Assembly (NCBI RefSeq): GCF_038096175.1
Contig: NZ_CP151099.1
Span: 5,372,001-5,436,000 of the forward strand
DNA from: Nostoc sp. UHCC 0302
Lineage (GTDB): Bacteria; Cyanobacteriota; Cyanobacteriia; Cyanobacteriales; Nostocaceae
Reading direction: 5' to 3'
Length of the DNA: 64,000 nucleotides
Of this stretch, positions 1 through 8,992 are shown one piece after another. The notes beneath the pieces are model-generated. The model had not been told where the DNA came from. It was given only the letters and a program-made list of their open reading frames with translations, and did no database searches. The number at the start of each line of letters is the position of its first letter. Position 1 is the first letter of the stretch. The position numbers were made by a program, and so were the translations under genes.

Positions 1-446
1 GCTCTTTCGACAACCAGCGAATCAACTATCACATCACTGAGAGCGACGGAGAGTGAACTTAAGGCGATCGCCACCGTAGCTGCCCAGCTAGTATGAACTA
101 TTGTGGCCAGACTCACCCAAGAAGCCGCTCCCAGTATTCCAGATAAAACCAAGTATGGACGCCTGCGATAGCCAAATATGGGAAAGCCGTCAGAGATAAA
201 GCCAAACAGTGGCTTCACCATCCAAGGTAAGAAAACAATTCCCAATAACGCTGATACCTGAACCGGAGTCAGCATCAGTTCATCTTTAAGGAAAAAGCTG
301 ATAGCTAGACGCGCCAGCCCCAAAATTCCTTGGACGAAGTAGACAGTCAGAATTGCAATTAATTCGGCATTGGGTTCATTACCTAAGAAGATTTTCTCTG
401 TTACTGAGTCTTTGACCTTGGACAAACCGGAGGAGTGAACCAGCAT
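1..446 (-). CDS. Folate-biopterin transporter (BT1/FBT family), N-terminal part
   Basis: The gene runs off the left edge, so only about the first 148 residues are present. The start ATG (444-446) has an in-frame TAA a few codons upstream. The protein begins MLVHSSGLSKVKDSVTEK and continues with hydrophobic stretches and the segment FFLKDELMLTPVQVSALLG, typical of BT1-family transporters of the major facilitator superfamily, which carry folates or pterins across the inner membrane. The early membrane helices and the loop GFPIFGYRRRPYLVLSG fit that family. The substrate in this organism is inferred from the family only. It faces away from tRNA-Ala with a 266-bp AT-rich gap between them. Confidence 0.75.
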   Translation of the reverse strand, partial: MLVHSSGLSKVKDSVTEKIFLGNEPNAELIAILTVYFVQGILGLARLAISFFLKDELMLTPVQVSALLGIVFLPWMVKPLFGFISDGFPIFGYRRRPYLVLSGILGAASWVSLATIVHTSWAATVAIALSSLSVALSDVIVDSLVVER

Positions 447-712
447 TTGATGAATATTCTTTAAGTTTTATCCACTTTTCTATCATATCCATTTCTTAGA
501 GTCTGGGTTGTTGAGCTTGATTTCTGGGATTTATTTATTCAATTTAGGGTAGTTAAAAATCAAGCTCACTATAACTTTGGGGATATTTTTATTAACTCTA
601 AAAAATTGGCAACAGAATATTTATAAGGTGTATGGGAGATATGAACTTTCTGTTACGAAAGCTTATACTTCCAATAACCCAATTGAATATAAGAGAGTGA
701 GGTATATGGGAT

Positions 713-784
713 GGAGCTAAGCGGATTCGAACCGCTGACCCCCTCAATGCCATTGAGGTGCTCTACCAACTGAGCTATAACCCC
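713..784 (-). tRNA. tRNA-Ala (anticodon GGC)
   Basis: Read on the minus strand, the 72 nt fold into a full cloverleaf. The acceptor GGGGTTA pairs with TAGCTCC, the D stem is GCTC/GAGC, the anticodon stem CCTCA/TGAGG encloses the loop ATGGCAT, and the T arm is AGCGG-TTCGAAT-CCGCT. The anticodon GGC reads GCC/GCU alanine codons. CCA is not encoded: the DNA continues with ATCCC. Confidence 0.97.
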
Positions 785-935
785 ATAAAATCCGTTTTTA
801 ATCTTATCTTAATATTTTTTACTTTGTCAAGTTTTTTCTCTGAGTTAGCAATGCCCGTTATCTGAGTCAAGTATTACCGACGCCAGCCGCTACAACTTTG
901 GAAATCAAAGCAATGCGCTGGCTCCTCAGCATGGC

Positions 936-1127
936 TTAAGACACTTGCAACAAATAGCTCATGCAGTGTCCCATGAGAAAGTAAACAACTAGCATGGCAG
1001 CAGCAGCTAAAGCTACTAATGTACCAGCCAACATGAGAGAAAACTCTTTATTTTCGTAAGCTTTTTCCATCAGGTGCAGCGACCACGCCACCAAGGCTAC
1101 ATCAAAAAGTAAAATAGGAAGTAACAT
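936..1127 (-). CDS. Small two-helix membrane protein, unknown function
   Basis: A 63-residue protein with two hydrophobic segments, about residues 1-19 (MLLPILLFDVALVAWSLHL) and 32-52 (MLAGTLVALAAAAMLVVYFL region), joined by a charged loop MEKAYENKEFS. This suggests a helical hairpin in the thylakoid or plasma membrane. I do not recognise the family. The ATG start and compact composition look like a real small gene, and it lies about 100 bp downstream of hisF on the same strand. No function is proposed. Confidence 0.55.
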   Translation of the reverse strand: MLLPILLFDVALVAWSLHLMEKAYENKEFSLMLAGTLVALAAAAMLVVYFLMGHCMSYLLQVS

Positions 1128-1226
1128 ATTTGTTAATATATCTTAATAGATGTAAACCAATATTAACACCCTTTGAGAGAAGTGTGTCTAACCTGGGTTA
1201 GTTGTCATTGACGGAGGAAGCATAAA

Positions 1227-2000
1227 TCAGGATAAAATTCTGACTGGTACGTTACGATCGCCTAAATAATTTTTGATTTGTGTCACACTTAGTTGACCGT
1301 AATGTAAAAGCGAAGCCAGTAATGCTGCTTCAGCTTTGCCTTGCGTTAGGGCTTCATAGATATGTTCGCAATTACCTGCGCCACCAGAAGCAATAACTGG
1401 AATCTCCACAGAATCAGCGATCGCTCTTGTTAGCTCCAGGTCATAACCTGCTTGAGTACCATCAGCATCCATACTTGTAACTAGCAGTTCTCCGGCCCCC
1501 CGTTTTTCAACTTCTTGCGCCCACAGTAAAGCATCTAAGCCTGTGTTTTCCCTGCCACCTCGCACATATACATTCCAACCAGGATTATGAGGGTCAATTC
1601 TGCGCCTAGCATCAATAGCAATAACTATGCACTGATTACCAAAGCGATCGCTTGCCCGATTAATTAAGTTTGGTTCTCGCACTGCCGCAGAATTAATACT
1701 AACCTTGTCTGCGCCAGCTCGTAACAAAGCTTTAACATTTTCTAAGGATTGGATGCCACCACCCACAGTTAACGGAATAAAGACCTGTTCAGCAGTACGG
1801 TAGACTACATCAAGAATAATGCCTCGATCTTCATGAGTGGCTGTAATATCCAGAAATACTAACTCATCCGCACCGGCTTCGTTGTAAACCTTTGCCAGCT
1901 CTACCGGATCGCCTGCATCCTTAAGCTCAACAAAGTTAACTCCTTTTACAACCCGTCCCGCCTTCACATCTAAGCACGGTAAGATTCTTTTAGATAACAT
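1227..2000 (-). CDS. hisF: Imidazole glycerol phosphate synthase cyclase subunit HisF
   Basis: HisF is the cyclase half of the cytoplasmic HisH-HisF glutamine amidotransferase. It uses ammonia from HisH to turn PRFAR into imidazole glycerol phosphate and AICAR, linking histidine and purine synthesis. The 257-residue length is standard. The start [20 protein letters not shown] holds catalytic Asp11, and the second catalytic Asp130 lies in [10 protein letters not shown]. The (beta/alpha)8 phosphate-binding glycines are seen in LTVGGGI and [11 protein letters not shown]. It is divergent from ruvB; the two starts are separated by an insert of short repeats. No other his gene is in the window. Confidence 0.97.
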   Translation of the reverse strand: MLSKRILPCLDVKAGRVVKGVNFVELKDAGDPVELAKVYNEAGADELVFLDITATHEDRGIILDVVYRTAEQVFIPLTVGGGIQSLENVKALLRAGADKVSINSAAVREPNLINRASDRFGNQCIVIAIDARRRIDPHNPGWNVYVRGGRENTGLDALLWAQEVEKRGAGELLVTSMDADGTQAGYDLELTRAIADSVEIPVIASGGAGNCEHIYEALTQGKAEAALLASLLHYGQLSVTQIKNYLGDRNVPVRILS

Positions 2001-2092
2001 AGCAACTTTTGCACTTCTGGGTAATTGACCGGAATTTAAATTTTAAATTGATGCGGGTATTCCCAAACGAAAATTTTCGCACCCGTGTGAAT

Positions 2093-2250
2093 GGGGACTG
2101 GGGATTAGGGACTGGGGACTGGGAGGACAAAGAAGACAAAAAGAAAAGTCTGGGCGTCGACTTTCGGCGAACAGAACTTCAAAGGGACAATAGAAGAGTT
2201 TTTCCAATTCCCTATTCCCCAACCCCCAGTCCCCAATCCCCAGCCTCCAT
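2093..2250. repeat. Short tandem repeats in inverted arms upstream of ruvB
   Basis: About 2093-2124 is a G-rich run of GGGGACT-type heptamers (GGGGACTGGGGATTAGGGAC and onwards). About 2217-2246 is a C-rich run (CCCCCAGTCCCCAATCCCCA) that is largely its complement. This is the CCCCAGT-type STRR repeat of heterocystous cyanobacteria present in both orientations, so the transcript could form a long hairpin just before ruvB. The frame through the array is open but encodes only low-complexity GDWGLGTGDW-like sequence and is not a gene. Confidence 0.7.
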
Positions 2251-2286
2251 TACCCAGCCCCACCAGTTCCCTTGATAGCTGAAATT

Positions 2287-3387
2287 ATGGCGATAATATC
2301 CTCGAAAAAACAGCCTCCAGAACCCAACGGACAACCCAAGCAGCGTCATGAGTCAGCAAAAGTACCCTCCACGGACAACATTTTGCAACCTGAAGCTGCT
2401 ATTGATGAACAAGATAAGCAAGAAGAGGGTATTCGACCACAGCGATTTGCCGATTACATTGGGCAAAAAGACTTAAAAGATGTATTAGATATTGCCATCA
2501 AAGCGGCTAAGTCTCGCGGTGAGGTGCTGGATCACTTGCTACTGTATGGCCCGCCGGGATTGGGCAAAACTACAATGGCGATGATTTTAGCATCGGAGAT
2601 GGGGGTAAATTACAAAATTACCAGTGCGCCAGCCCTAGAACGTCCCAGAGATATTGCGGGGCTACTAGTGAACCTTAAACCAGGAGATATCCTGTTTGTA
2701 GATGAAATTCATCGCCTGTCGCGGATGTCAGAAGAAATTCTCTATCCAGCAATGGAAGATTATCGTTTAGATATTACTATTGGCAAGGGTTCAAGCGCTC
2801 GGATTAGGAGTGTGCCACTGTCAAAGTTTACTTTAGTGGGGGCGACAACGCGTGTGGGTGCGCTGACTTCACCATTGCGCGATCGCTTTGGTTTAGTTCA
2901 GAAGCTACGATTTTATGAAGTTGAAGAATTGAGCCAAATTGTACTACGAACTGCTCAATTACTCAAAACTCCCATTACAGAAGATGGCGCTACAGAAATT
3001 GCTCGGCGATCGCGAGGAACGCCACGTATTGCAAATAGATTACTTAAGCGAGTACGTGATTATGCTCAAGTCAAATTATCTGGCGAGATTACCGAAAGCA
3101 TCGCAGCAGAAGCATTGCAACTATTTCAAGTAGATCCATGCGGCTTGGATTGGACAGACCGCAAAATGCTAAGTGTAATAATTGAACATTTTAATGGCGG
3201 CCCAGTAGGATTAGAAACAATTGCTGCTGCTACAGGCGAAGATACTCAAACAATTGAAGAAGTATACGAACCTTATCTCATGCAGATTGGCTATTTAAGT
3301 CGGACTCCCCGCGGGAGAGTGGCAACAAAAGGGGCATATAAGCATTTGGGGTTTACCCCGCCTAATGAACAGTTGTCGTTGTTGTAA
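2287..3387 (+). CDS. ruvB: Holliday junction branch migration ATPase RuvB
   Basis: RuvB is the hexameric AAA+ motor that, with RuvA, drives branch migration of Holliday junctions during recombinational repair. The Walker A motif GPPGLGKTT, Walker [10 protein letters not shown], sensor 1 GATTR and the arginine finger region SPLRDRFG are intact. They are followed by the C-terminal winged-helix domain ([22 protein letters not shown]). I place the start at [13 protein letters not shown] (366 residues), which matches cyanobacterial RuvB proteins; an in-frame ATG lies five codons upstream at 2272. The N-terminal extension of about 50 residues before the AAA+ core is usual in this group. The gene stands alone, with repeats on both sides. 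Confidence 0.96.
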   Translation: MAIISSKKQPPEPNGQPKQRHESAKVPSTDNILQPEAAIDEQDKQEEGIRPQRFADYIGQKDLKDVLDIAIKAAKSRGEVLDHLLLYGPPGLGKTTMAMILASEMGVNYKITSAPALERPRDIAGLLVNLKPGDILFVDEIHRLSRMSEEILYPAMEDYRLDITIGKGSSARIRSVPLSKFTLVGATTRVGALTSPLRDRFGLVQKLRFYEVEELSQIVLRTAQLLKTPITEDGATEIARRSRGTPRIANRLLKRVRDYAQVKLSGEITESIAAEALQLFQVDPCGLDWTDRKMLSVIIEHFNGGPVGLETIAAATGEDTQTIEEVYEPYLMQIGYLSRTPRGRVATKGAYKHLGFTPPNEQLSLL

Positions 3388-3390
3388 TGA

Positions 3391-3485
3391 TGGAGCATGG
3401 GGCATAGGGCATAGGGCATTGGGCATTAATCATGAGTGATTCATCTCCCCCACTCCCCCACTCCCCCACTCCCCCACTCCCCAAT
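3391..3485. repeat. Two short tandem arrays between ruvB and the TPR gene
   Basis: The left part is GGGCATA/GGGCATT-type heptamers (about 3400-3425). The right part (about 3446-3482) is four copies of the 8-mer ACTCCCCC. No gene lies here. They sit in the only promoter region available to the TPR-P450 gene pair. Confidence 0.75.
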
Positions 3486-3509
3486 CCCTATAGATACAGG
3501 TAAACCTAA

Positions 3510-4316
3510 ATGTTTAAGTTAATTGCTATTATTCTCAGTCTATTGCTTGTGTTTGGCTGGGGTGAATCAGTAATGGCACAACCCCAACCGTCCAGCATTA
3601 CTGAAGAACAGTTAAAACAAGGTGATGAGTGGGCAACTCAAGCGTTTACAGCGACGAATAAAGGTGACTTTGCCACAGCTGAAGAGTACTGGACAAAGAT
3701 TATTGAGCAGTTTCCTACTAATGCGGGGGCGTGGAGTAACCGAGGCAATTCACGGGTAAGTCAGAACAAGTTACAAGAGGCGCTGGCAGACTATAACAAA
3801 GCTATAGAACTAGCCCCCAATGTTACTGATCCTTATTTGAACCGGGGTGCAGCTTTGGAAGGATTGGGAAAATGGGAAGAAGCGATCGCTGATTACAATC
3901 ATGTTCTAGAACTTGATGCTAAGGATGCGATGGCGTATAACAATCGCGGCAATGCCAAAGCTGGTTTAGGAAAATGGGAAGATGCGATCGCTGATTATCA
4001 AAAATCTAATGCGATCGCTCCGAATTTTGCTTTTGCCCGTGCTAACTACGCCCTTGCCCTTTATGAAACTGGTCAAATCGACCAAGCAATTCGAGAAATG
4101 CGGAATATCGTCCGTAAATATCCTAAGTTTGCTGATATGCGTGCTGCACTCACAGCTGCTTATTGGTTAAAGGGAGAACAAGGTGAAGCCGAAAGTAATT
4201 GGGTAGCAGCTTATGGACTCGATAGCCGCTACAAAGATATCAACTGGGTGGCAAATATCCGCCGTTGGCCTCCCAGTATGGTCGCTGCTTTGGATAAGTT
4301 TTTAAAACTCAAGTAG
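3510..4316 (+). CDS. Secreted tetratricopeptide-repeat protein
   Basis: A 268-residue protein with a cleavable signal peptide (MFKLIAIILSLLLVFGWGESVMAQ) and then about five TPR units, for example GAWSNRGNSRVSQNKLQEAL, DPYLNRGAALEGLGKWEEAI and AMAYNNRGNAKAGLGKWEDA. TPR superhelices serve as protein-binding scaffolds, so a periplasmic or thylakoid-lumen assembly role is likely but not shown. The stop codon is only 10 bp before the ATG of the P450 gene, so the two are probably co-transcribed. Similar lumenal TPR proteins occur throughout cyanobacteria; I cannot assign a partner. Confidence 0.88.
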   Translation: MFKLIAIILSLLLVFGWGESVMAQPQPSSITEEQLKQGDEWATQAFTATNKGDFATAEEYWTKIIEQFPTNAGAWSNRGNSRVSQNKLQEALADYNKAIELAPNVTDPYLNRGAALEGLGKWEEAIADYNHVLELDAKDAMAYNNRGNAKAGLGKWEDAIADYQKSNAIAPNFAFARANYALALYETGQIDQAIREMRNIVRKYPKFADMRAALTAAYWLKGEQGEAESNWVAAYGLDSRYKDINWVANIRRWPPSMVAALDKFLKLK

Positions 4317-4326
4317 GGATATTTAG

Positions 4327-5712
4327 ATGAAATTACCTGATGGGCCGAAATCTTCCTCTTGGTTCCAGTTATTACAGTGGATTGCTGACCCTCTAGGTTA
4401 CATGGAAACAAATTTCCAACGTTATGGAGATTTCTTTACTGTCCACTGGGGTAATCTTTACCCCGAAGCAGTATTTGTTAGTCATCCGCAAGCAATTCAA
4501 ACAATTTTTACCGCTGACCCTAAACTATTTGACTCTGGTCGAGGAAATGGACTTGCAAAAATCTTGGTAGGAGAAACATCGCTAGTTTTATTAGATGGAT
4601 TTAGCCACCAGCGTCAGCGGCGTTTGCTAACCCCCCCTTTTCATGGCGAACGGATGCAAGCTTATGGCGATTTAATTTGTACCCTCACCAAACAAGTTAG
4701 CTGTGAGTGGAAAATTGATCAGCCCTTCGCTGTCCGGGAATCCATGCAAGAAATTAGTTTAAGAGTCATCTTGCAAGCCGTTTTTGGTCTTCATGAAGGG
4801 CCGCGCTATCAAGAACTAATAGAGTTGCTAGCGGCAATGATGGATATGACAGCCTCTCCATTACGGGCATCTATGCTGTTCTTCAAATTCTTGCAAAAAG
4901 ATTTAGGGGCTTGGAGTCCGTGGGGACGGTTTCGCCGTCGACAGCAGCGAATTGATCAGCTACTCTACGCTGAAATTCAAGACAGGCGTAGACAAAACGA
5001 CCCTGAGCGCACTGATATCCTCTCCTTGATGATTTCAGCTCGCGACGAACAGGGCGAAGGCATGACAGATCAAGAGTTGCACGATGAATTAATCACCTTA
5101 CTCTTAGCTGGTCACGAAACCACAGCTACCTCTTTATGCTGGGGTTTATATTGGATTCACTACCACCCGGAGGTGCGAGAAAAACTGCTGCAAGAACTCA
5201 ACAGCCTCAATAGTAATCCAGACCCTAGTGAAATTTTTCGTCTACCCTATCTAACTGCTGTGTGTCAAGAGACGCTGCGTATATATCCTCCTCTATTCCT
5301 AACTTGGCCCCGGATTTTGAAAGCTCCTTTGCAGGTGGGAGAATATCACTTTGATACCAATACCACGTTGCTTCCTTGTATTTATCTCACCCACCAACGC
5401 GAGGATCTTTATCCAGAACCGAAACAGTTTAAGCCAGAACGCTTTTTAGAACGGCAATTTACCCCATATGAGTTTTTTGCTTTTGGTGGGGGTAATCGCC
5501 GTTGTCTTGGTGCAGCATTGGCTATGTTTGAAATGAAACTGGTATTGGCAACAATTTTGTCAAATTATCAACTGGTACTGAGTGATAACCAACCTATAAA
5601 ACCACAGCGTCGGGGCTTTTTCCTTGCCCCGTCCGCTGGGTTCAAGATGGTAATGACAGGTAAGCGGGTGCATTCAGAGCATCCTGCTGAGCCTGTTGCT
5701 AGCTCTATTTAG
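4327..5712 (+). CDS. Cytochrome P450, CYP110-like (copy 1)
   Basis: A 461-residue cytosolic-type P450 heme monooxygenase. It shows the I-helix oxygen-activation motif LLAGHETTATS, the K-helix ExxR in CQETLRIYPP, the PERF-like KPERFLERQF and the cysteine heme ligand in FAFGGGNRRCLGAALAMFE. The overall pattern matches CYP110, the family typical of filamentous cyanobacteria, whose members oxidise fatty acids or terpenes. There is no terpene synthase or redox partner gene beside it, so the substrate is unknown. It follows the TPR gene after 10 bp and converges with a second P450 whose stop is 11 bp away. Confidence 0.93.
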   Translation: MKLPDGPKSSSWFQLLQWIADPLGYMETNFQRYGDFFTVHWGNLYPEAVFVSHPQAIQTIFTADPKLFDSGRGNGLAKILVGETSLVLLDGFSHQRQRRLLTPPFHGERMQAYGDLICTLTKQVSCEWKIDQPFAVRESMQEISLRVILQAVFGLHEGPRYQELIELLAAMMDMTASPLRASMLFFKFLQKDLGAWSPWGRFRRRQQRIDQLLYAEIQDRRRQNDPERTDILSLMISARDEQGEGMTDQELHDELITLLLAGHETTATSLCWGLYWIHYHPEVREKLLQELNSLNSNPDPSEIFRLPYLTAVCQETLRIYPPLFLTWPRILKAPLQVGEYHFDTNTTLLPCIYLTHQREDLYPEPKQFKPERFLERQFTPYEFFAFGGGNRRCLGAALAMFEMKLVLATILSNYQLVLSDNQPIKPQRRGFFLAPSAGFKMVMTGKRVHSEHPAEPVASSI

Positions 5713-5723
5713 CCTAGTTTTCT

Positions 5724-7118
5724 TCAGACTGAACTAGAGCTAGTTTGGAGTGTCCGCTGATTTTGAGAACGCCTTCCCTTGACTACTATCTGAGTGCCTT
5801 CTGCTGGCGCTAATAGAACATTTCTACGCACTGGCTGTATTGGTTTGCTATCAAGCAATTCCATCTGCCAATGGGATAGCACATGAGCCAAAACCAGTTT
5901 CATCTCGAATTGGGCAAAGGCCATACCAATACAGCGACGGTTACCGCCACCAAATGGTAAATACTCAGAGGGGGCAAATTGATGTTCTAAAAAACGTTCT
6001 GGTTTAAACTGCTTTGGTTCTGGATATAAATCTTCTCGTTGGTGGGTTAAATAAATACAGGGAGCTAGTAAAGCACCAGGTTCAAATCGGTAGCCCATAA
6101 CTTCTAGTGGCGATTTGACGACTCGATTTAATGTCACCATTACCACTGGATAAAGGCGCAGCGTTTCAGAACAAACAGCATTTAAATAAGGCGATCGCAA
6201 AATATTATTTAAATCAGGATTGTCTCCTAAGCTATCTAATTCTTGCAAAAGTTTTTCTCGCACCTGTGGCAGATGGTGAATCCAGTACAATGCCCATGCT
6301 AAGGAAGTTGCAGTCGTTTCATGACCTGCAAATAAAAGGGTGATTAACTCATCGCGCAATTCTACATCTGTCATCGGCTGCCCGTGTTCATCGCGAGCTG
6401 CCATCATTAAAGAGAGGATATCAGTCCGAGATGCATCTGATTGTGAGCGGCGTTCCTGAATTTCGGTATAAATTAGTTCGTCCATTTGCTGCTGTTGCCG
6501 CATCAAGCGTCCCCACGGACTCCATTCACCTAAATCTTGTTGCAGTAGCGGGAAGCTAAGCAGAATAGCCCGCAAAAGAGGCCTCTTTGGATTCAGCCTT
6601 TCCAGCAGGAGTTCTTTGAGTTTTTCGTAACGGGAACCGTCCTTTAAACCAAAGACAGCTTTTAAAATCACCTGGAAGGAGATTGCCTGCATAGATGGTA
6701 GAACTGGAAAGCTTTCGCCCACCTGCCATTGACTAGTTACTTGCTCGGTAATGTTCTGAATTACTTGAGCATAAGCCAGCATCCGTTCCCCATGAAACGG
6801 AGGAGTTAACAGCTTACGCTGGCGCTGGTGGGGCTTTCCTTCTAGTGCTAGTAGTGATTGCTGCCCCAACAAAGGCGATTTAAAACCCGCTGATTCACCA
6901 GAATCCAACTGCTTAGGATCGCTGGAAAAAATCTGCTGAATTGCTTTGGGGTTACTAATAAATACTTGAGGAGCAAAAACTGGGCCGATGCGGAGAGTAA
7001 ATATATCACCGTAGCGTTTAGCACAAGCTTCCATATATTCTACGGGGTTACTCAGCCACTGAAACGTCTGTACCCAGGGGTGAGCTTGAGGCCCGTCAGG
7101 TAGTTGAAGTGCAGGCAT
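5724..7118 (-). CDS. Cytochrome P450, CYP110-like (copy 2)
   Basis: A 464-residue paralogue of the neighbouring P450, lying tail to tail with it. The same marks are present: LLFAGHETTATSLAWALYWI, ExxR in CSETLRLYPV, PERFLEHQF and the heme-binding FGGGNRRCIGMAFAQFEM. The two proteins align along their whole length (both begin with LPDGP and share GERMxAY and HQREDLYPEPKQFKPERFLE) but differ widely in the central substrate-recognition region (about residues 170-215), so they probably act on different substrates. The inverted layout points to an old duplication with inversion. Only 11 bp separate the two stops. Confidence 0.93.
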   Translation of the reverse strand: MPALQLPDGPQAHPWVQTFQWLSNPVEYMEACAKRYGDIFTLRIGPVFAPQVFISNPKAIQQIFSSDPKQLDSGESAGFKSPLLGQQSLLALEGKPHQRQRKLLTPPFHGERMLAYAQVIQNITEQVTSQWQVGESFPVLPSMQAISFQVILKAVFGLKDGSRYEKLKELLLERLNPKRPLLRAILLSFPLLQQDLGEWSPWGRLMRQQQQMDELIYTEIQERRSQSDASRTDILSLMMAARDEHGQPMTDVELRDELITLLFAGHETTATSLAWALYWIHHLPQVREKLLQELDSLGDNPDLNNILRSPYLNAVCSETLRLYPVVMVTLNRVVKSPLEVMGYRFEPGALLAPCIYLTHQREDLYPEPKQFKPERFLEHQFAPSEYLPFGGGNRRCIGMAFAQFEMKLVLAHVLSHWQMELLDSKPIQPVRRNVLLAPAEGTQIVVKGRRSQNQRTLQTSSSSV

Positions 7119-7204
7119 TTTTATTCATCTCCGAATAATTGGAGCAAGATTACTATTAGCCAGTTATTGATGCACACATAACTTGATTGATCCTATACCA
7201 TAGA

Positions 7205-8008
7205 TTAACTAGGTCGAGTGACCAATTCCTGAATTTCCCTTGGGGTTAATTCCTGGACATTATTCAAAACTATGGCTGCTCCTGCTGCTCTTAGTGTCTG
7301 ACGATAGGCTTCAGCACGCGCTGCTGTTTCCTGCACATGAGGCGGTAAAACACCTACACCAATCCAAGTACGAGAAGCATCCAAATTCCGTGCTTTCTGC
7401 ACGGTATACATATCTGCTACTGTATCCCCCACATATAATATTGTTGGTGCTTGCTCAAGCTTATTCTCTAATTTATCAACGGTGGCGAAAAGTCCGGTGG
7501 GATCTGGTTTACCTGGTGCATCCTCCATCGCAATCAATACAGGAGATTGCAAGCCCAGGCGTTTTTCTAATACATAGTTAGCAGAAGTACGAGTCGCACC
7601 GCTGAAAAACCCCCAAGCAATTCCAGCTTGTGTAAGTTGCTCTAAGTAACTAGATTGCAGCAATAAGGGTTCATCACAGATATACCCTGTTAAATTATTG
7701 GGGTCTGGGCCTCGATAACGGGATTGAAAAAAACTAACGATCGCATCGTAGTCCAACTGCAATTGTTCGCGGGTTTGTCCTTGATTGGCAAAGTAGCGGT
7801 AAATTAATTCCTGAGATGCTTCCCAATCGTTATTCCACACCCCTTCAGACTTCAACTGGTCAATATCTAATGGTGTTGGACGATATGCGCTATCTGTAAA
7901 AGACTCTACAGTATCTGCGATCGCTCGACGATAAGAACCACTAACATCGCGGACTACGCCATCAATATCGAAAACAATGATCGCTTTTGCAGAAGTTTCT
8001 TGAGTCAT
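7205..8008 (-). CDS. HAD-superfamily hydrolase, subfamily IA (TIGR01548-like)
   Basis: A 267-residue phosphatase-like protein of the haloacid dehalogenase superfamily. Motif I is IVFDIDGVVRDVSGSYRRAI, with nucleophile and acid Asp in DxD; motif II is in FFSGATRTSA; the motif III Lys is in PGKPDPTGL; motif IV is LYVGDTVADMYTV. The cap domain between motifs I and II fits subfamily IA. This cyanobacterial group is annotated only as a HAD hydrolase and its substrate is not known. It lies about 85 bp upstream of the second P450 on the same strand and about 45 bp downstream of a DUF29 gene. Confidence 0.88.
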   Translation of the reverse strand: MTQETSAKAIIVFDIDGVVRDVSGSYRRAIADTVESFTDSAYRPTPLDIDQLKSEGVWNNDWEASQELIYRYFANQGQTREQLQLDYDAIVSFFQSRYRGPDPNNLTGYICDEPLLLQSSYLEQLTQAGIAWGFFSGATRTSANYVLEKRLGLQSPVLIAMEDAPGKPDPTGLFATVDKLENKLEQAPTILYVGDTVADMYTVQKARNLDASRTWIGVGVLPPHVQETAARAEAYRQTLRAAGAAIVLNNVQELTPREIQELVTRPS

Positions 8009-8052
8009 GGGTTACGCAGCAAAAAAGTTTTACCTCATCATAAAGCGTGAGA

Positions 8053-8523
8053 TCATGACTCAGGTAAAAAATCAGGGTTGAGGACTTGTTCTGGTGTAAA
8101 AGGAGATTGTTCAGGGAACATAGCCAGAGCCAATTCAGTTTCATCGGCAGCCAACAGCCTTGCATCGTCATAACACAGTCCGAAAACCTCATCAAAATAG
8201 GGTTTAAGGCTAGGACTTTCTTCTAGAGCTTGTCTGAGGCGTTTTCGATGTTCCCGAATTGTGGCTCGCCAACTACCAGAACGCTTGTCAGCTTGATACT
8301 GATACTTTAATAGATGCATCAGCACCACTTCCAAATTGCTTCTGAGTGCTTTCTTTTCACTCCTACCCATTGTTTCAATTTCATCAATCAGATTTTCTAA
8401 ATCCAGTTCTGTAAGCCGACCTTGCTTGAGGAGTTCTATAGTTGTTTGAATCCACAGGTAAAAGTCTTGCTCATATAACTCAGAACAAGATGTAGGTTGA
8501 GATTGGGGTAGTTGGGCAGTCAT
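8053..8523 (-). CDS. DUF29 family protein (copy 1)
   Basis: A 156-residue DUF29 protein. The family signature is seen in LYEQDFYLWIQTTIELLKQG, the acidic DLENLIDEIETMGRSEKKAL helix and the basic HLLKYQYQADKRSGSWRATI stretch. DUF29 proteins are short, helical and multicopy in cyanobacteria; their biochemical role is unknown. Two ATGs lie six bases apart (8529 and 8523). The GAGAG purine run at 8530-8534 is well placed only for the inner one, which also gives the same length (156) as the paralogue at 32296. Confidence 0.85.
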   Translation of the reverse strand: MTAQLPQSQPTSCSELYEQDFYLWIQTTIELLKQGRLTELDLENLIDEIETMGRSEKKALRSNLEVVLMHLLKYQYQADKRSGSWRATIREHRKRLRQALEESPSLKPYFDEVFGLCYDDARLLAADETELALAMFPEQSPFTPEQVLNPDFLPES

Positions 8524-8672
8524 AAGCATCTCTCAAAGCGCCGACTACACTTCATGGTAGCCTTTGTTGGTAATTGATAATGTCCCATTTCTAATCACTG
8601 TTTGGTCATCTGGCAAGGTATTGCGTTAAAATAAGCGATCGCTATCCTAGTAAGTAATGCCCGGAAATTCCC

Positions 8673-8685
8673 GGAGGTGTGATTG
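8673..8685 (+). promoter_or_regulatory. Ribosome binding site that fixes a TTG start (PSRP-3)
   Basis: GGAGG at 8673-8677 lies five bases before TTG at 8683. The GTG inside the same stretch is followed at once by an in-frame TGA, so TTG is the only start that fits the full PSRP-3 N-terminus. Confidence 0.75.
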
Positions 8686-8982
8686 ACCAAATTCATTTTG
8701 AAAATTCTTTGGTTAGACGAGAATGTCGCTCTAGCAGTCGATCAAGTTGTAGGCAAAGGTACAAGTCCTTTGACAAAGTACTTTTTCTGGCCCAGAAATG
8801 ATGCGTGGGAAGAGTTAAAGAAGGAACTTGAATCCAAACACTGGATCAGTGACTTAGATCGCGTCGAGTTGCTTAATAAAGCGACAGAAGTGATTAACTA
8901 CTGGCAAGAGGAAGGCAGAAACCGCCCAATGGCGGAAGCTCAATTGAAATTTCCGGAAGTTGCCTTTACAGGTAGCGCCTAA
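8683..8982 (+). CDS. Plastid/cyanobacterial ribosomal protein PSRP-3 (Ycf65)
   Basis: A 99-residue protein recognised from [34 protein letters not shown] and [12 protein letters not shown], the hallmark of the Ycf65/PSRP-3 family. This is a small-subunit ribosomal protein found only in cyanobacteria and plastids, thought to stabilise or tune the 30S subunit. Length is normal. Translation starts at TTG behind a strong GGAGG. The gene stands alone, and its stop lies 10 bp from the 3' end of the convergent kinase gene. Confidence 0.92.
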   Translation: MTKFILKILWLDENVALAVDQVVGKGTSPLTKYFFWPRNDAWEELKKELESKHWISDLDRVELLNKATEVINYWQEEGRNRPMAEAQLKFPEVAFTGSA

Positions 8983-8992
8983 TATTGGACAA

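Noticed and set aside
2009-2275. 88-codon open frame upstream of ruvB
   Set aside because: Encodes low-complexity GDWGLGTGDW-type sequence from the heptamer repeats; no ribosome binding site.
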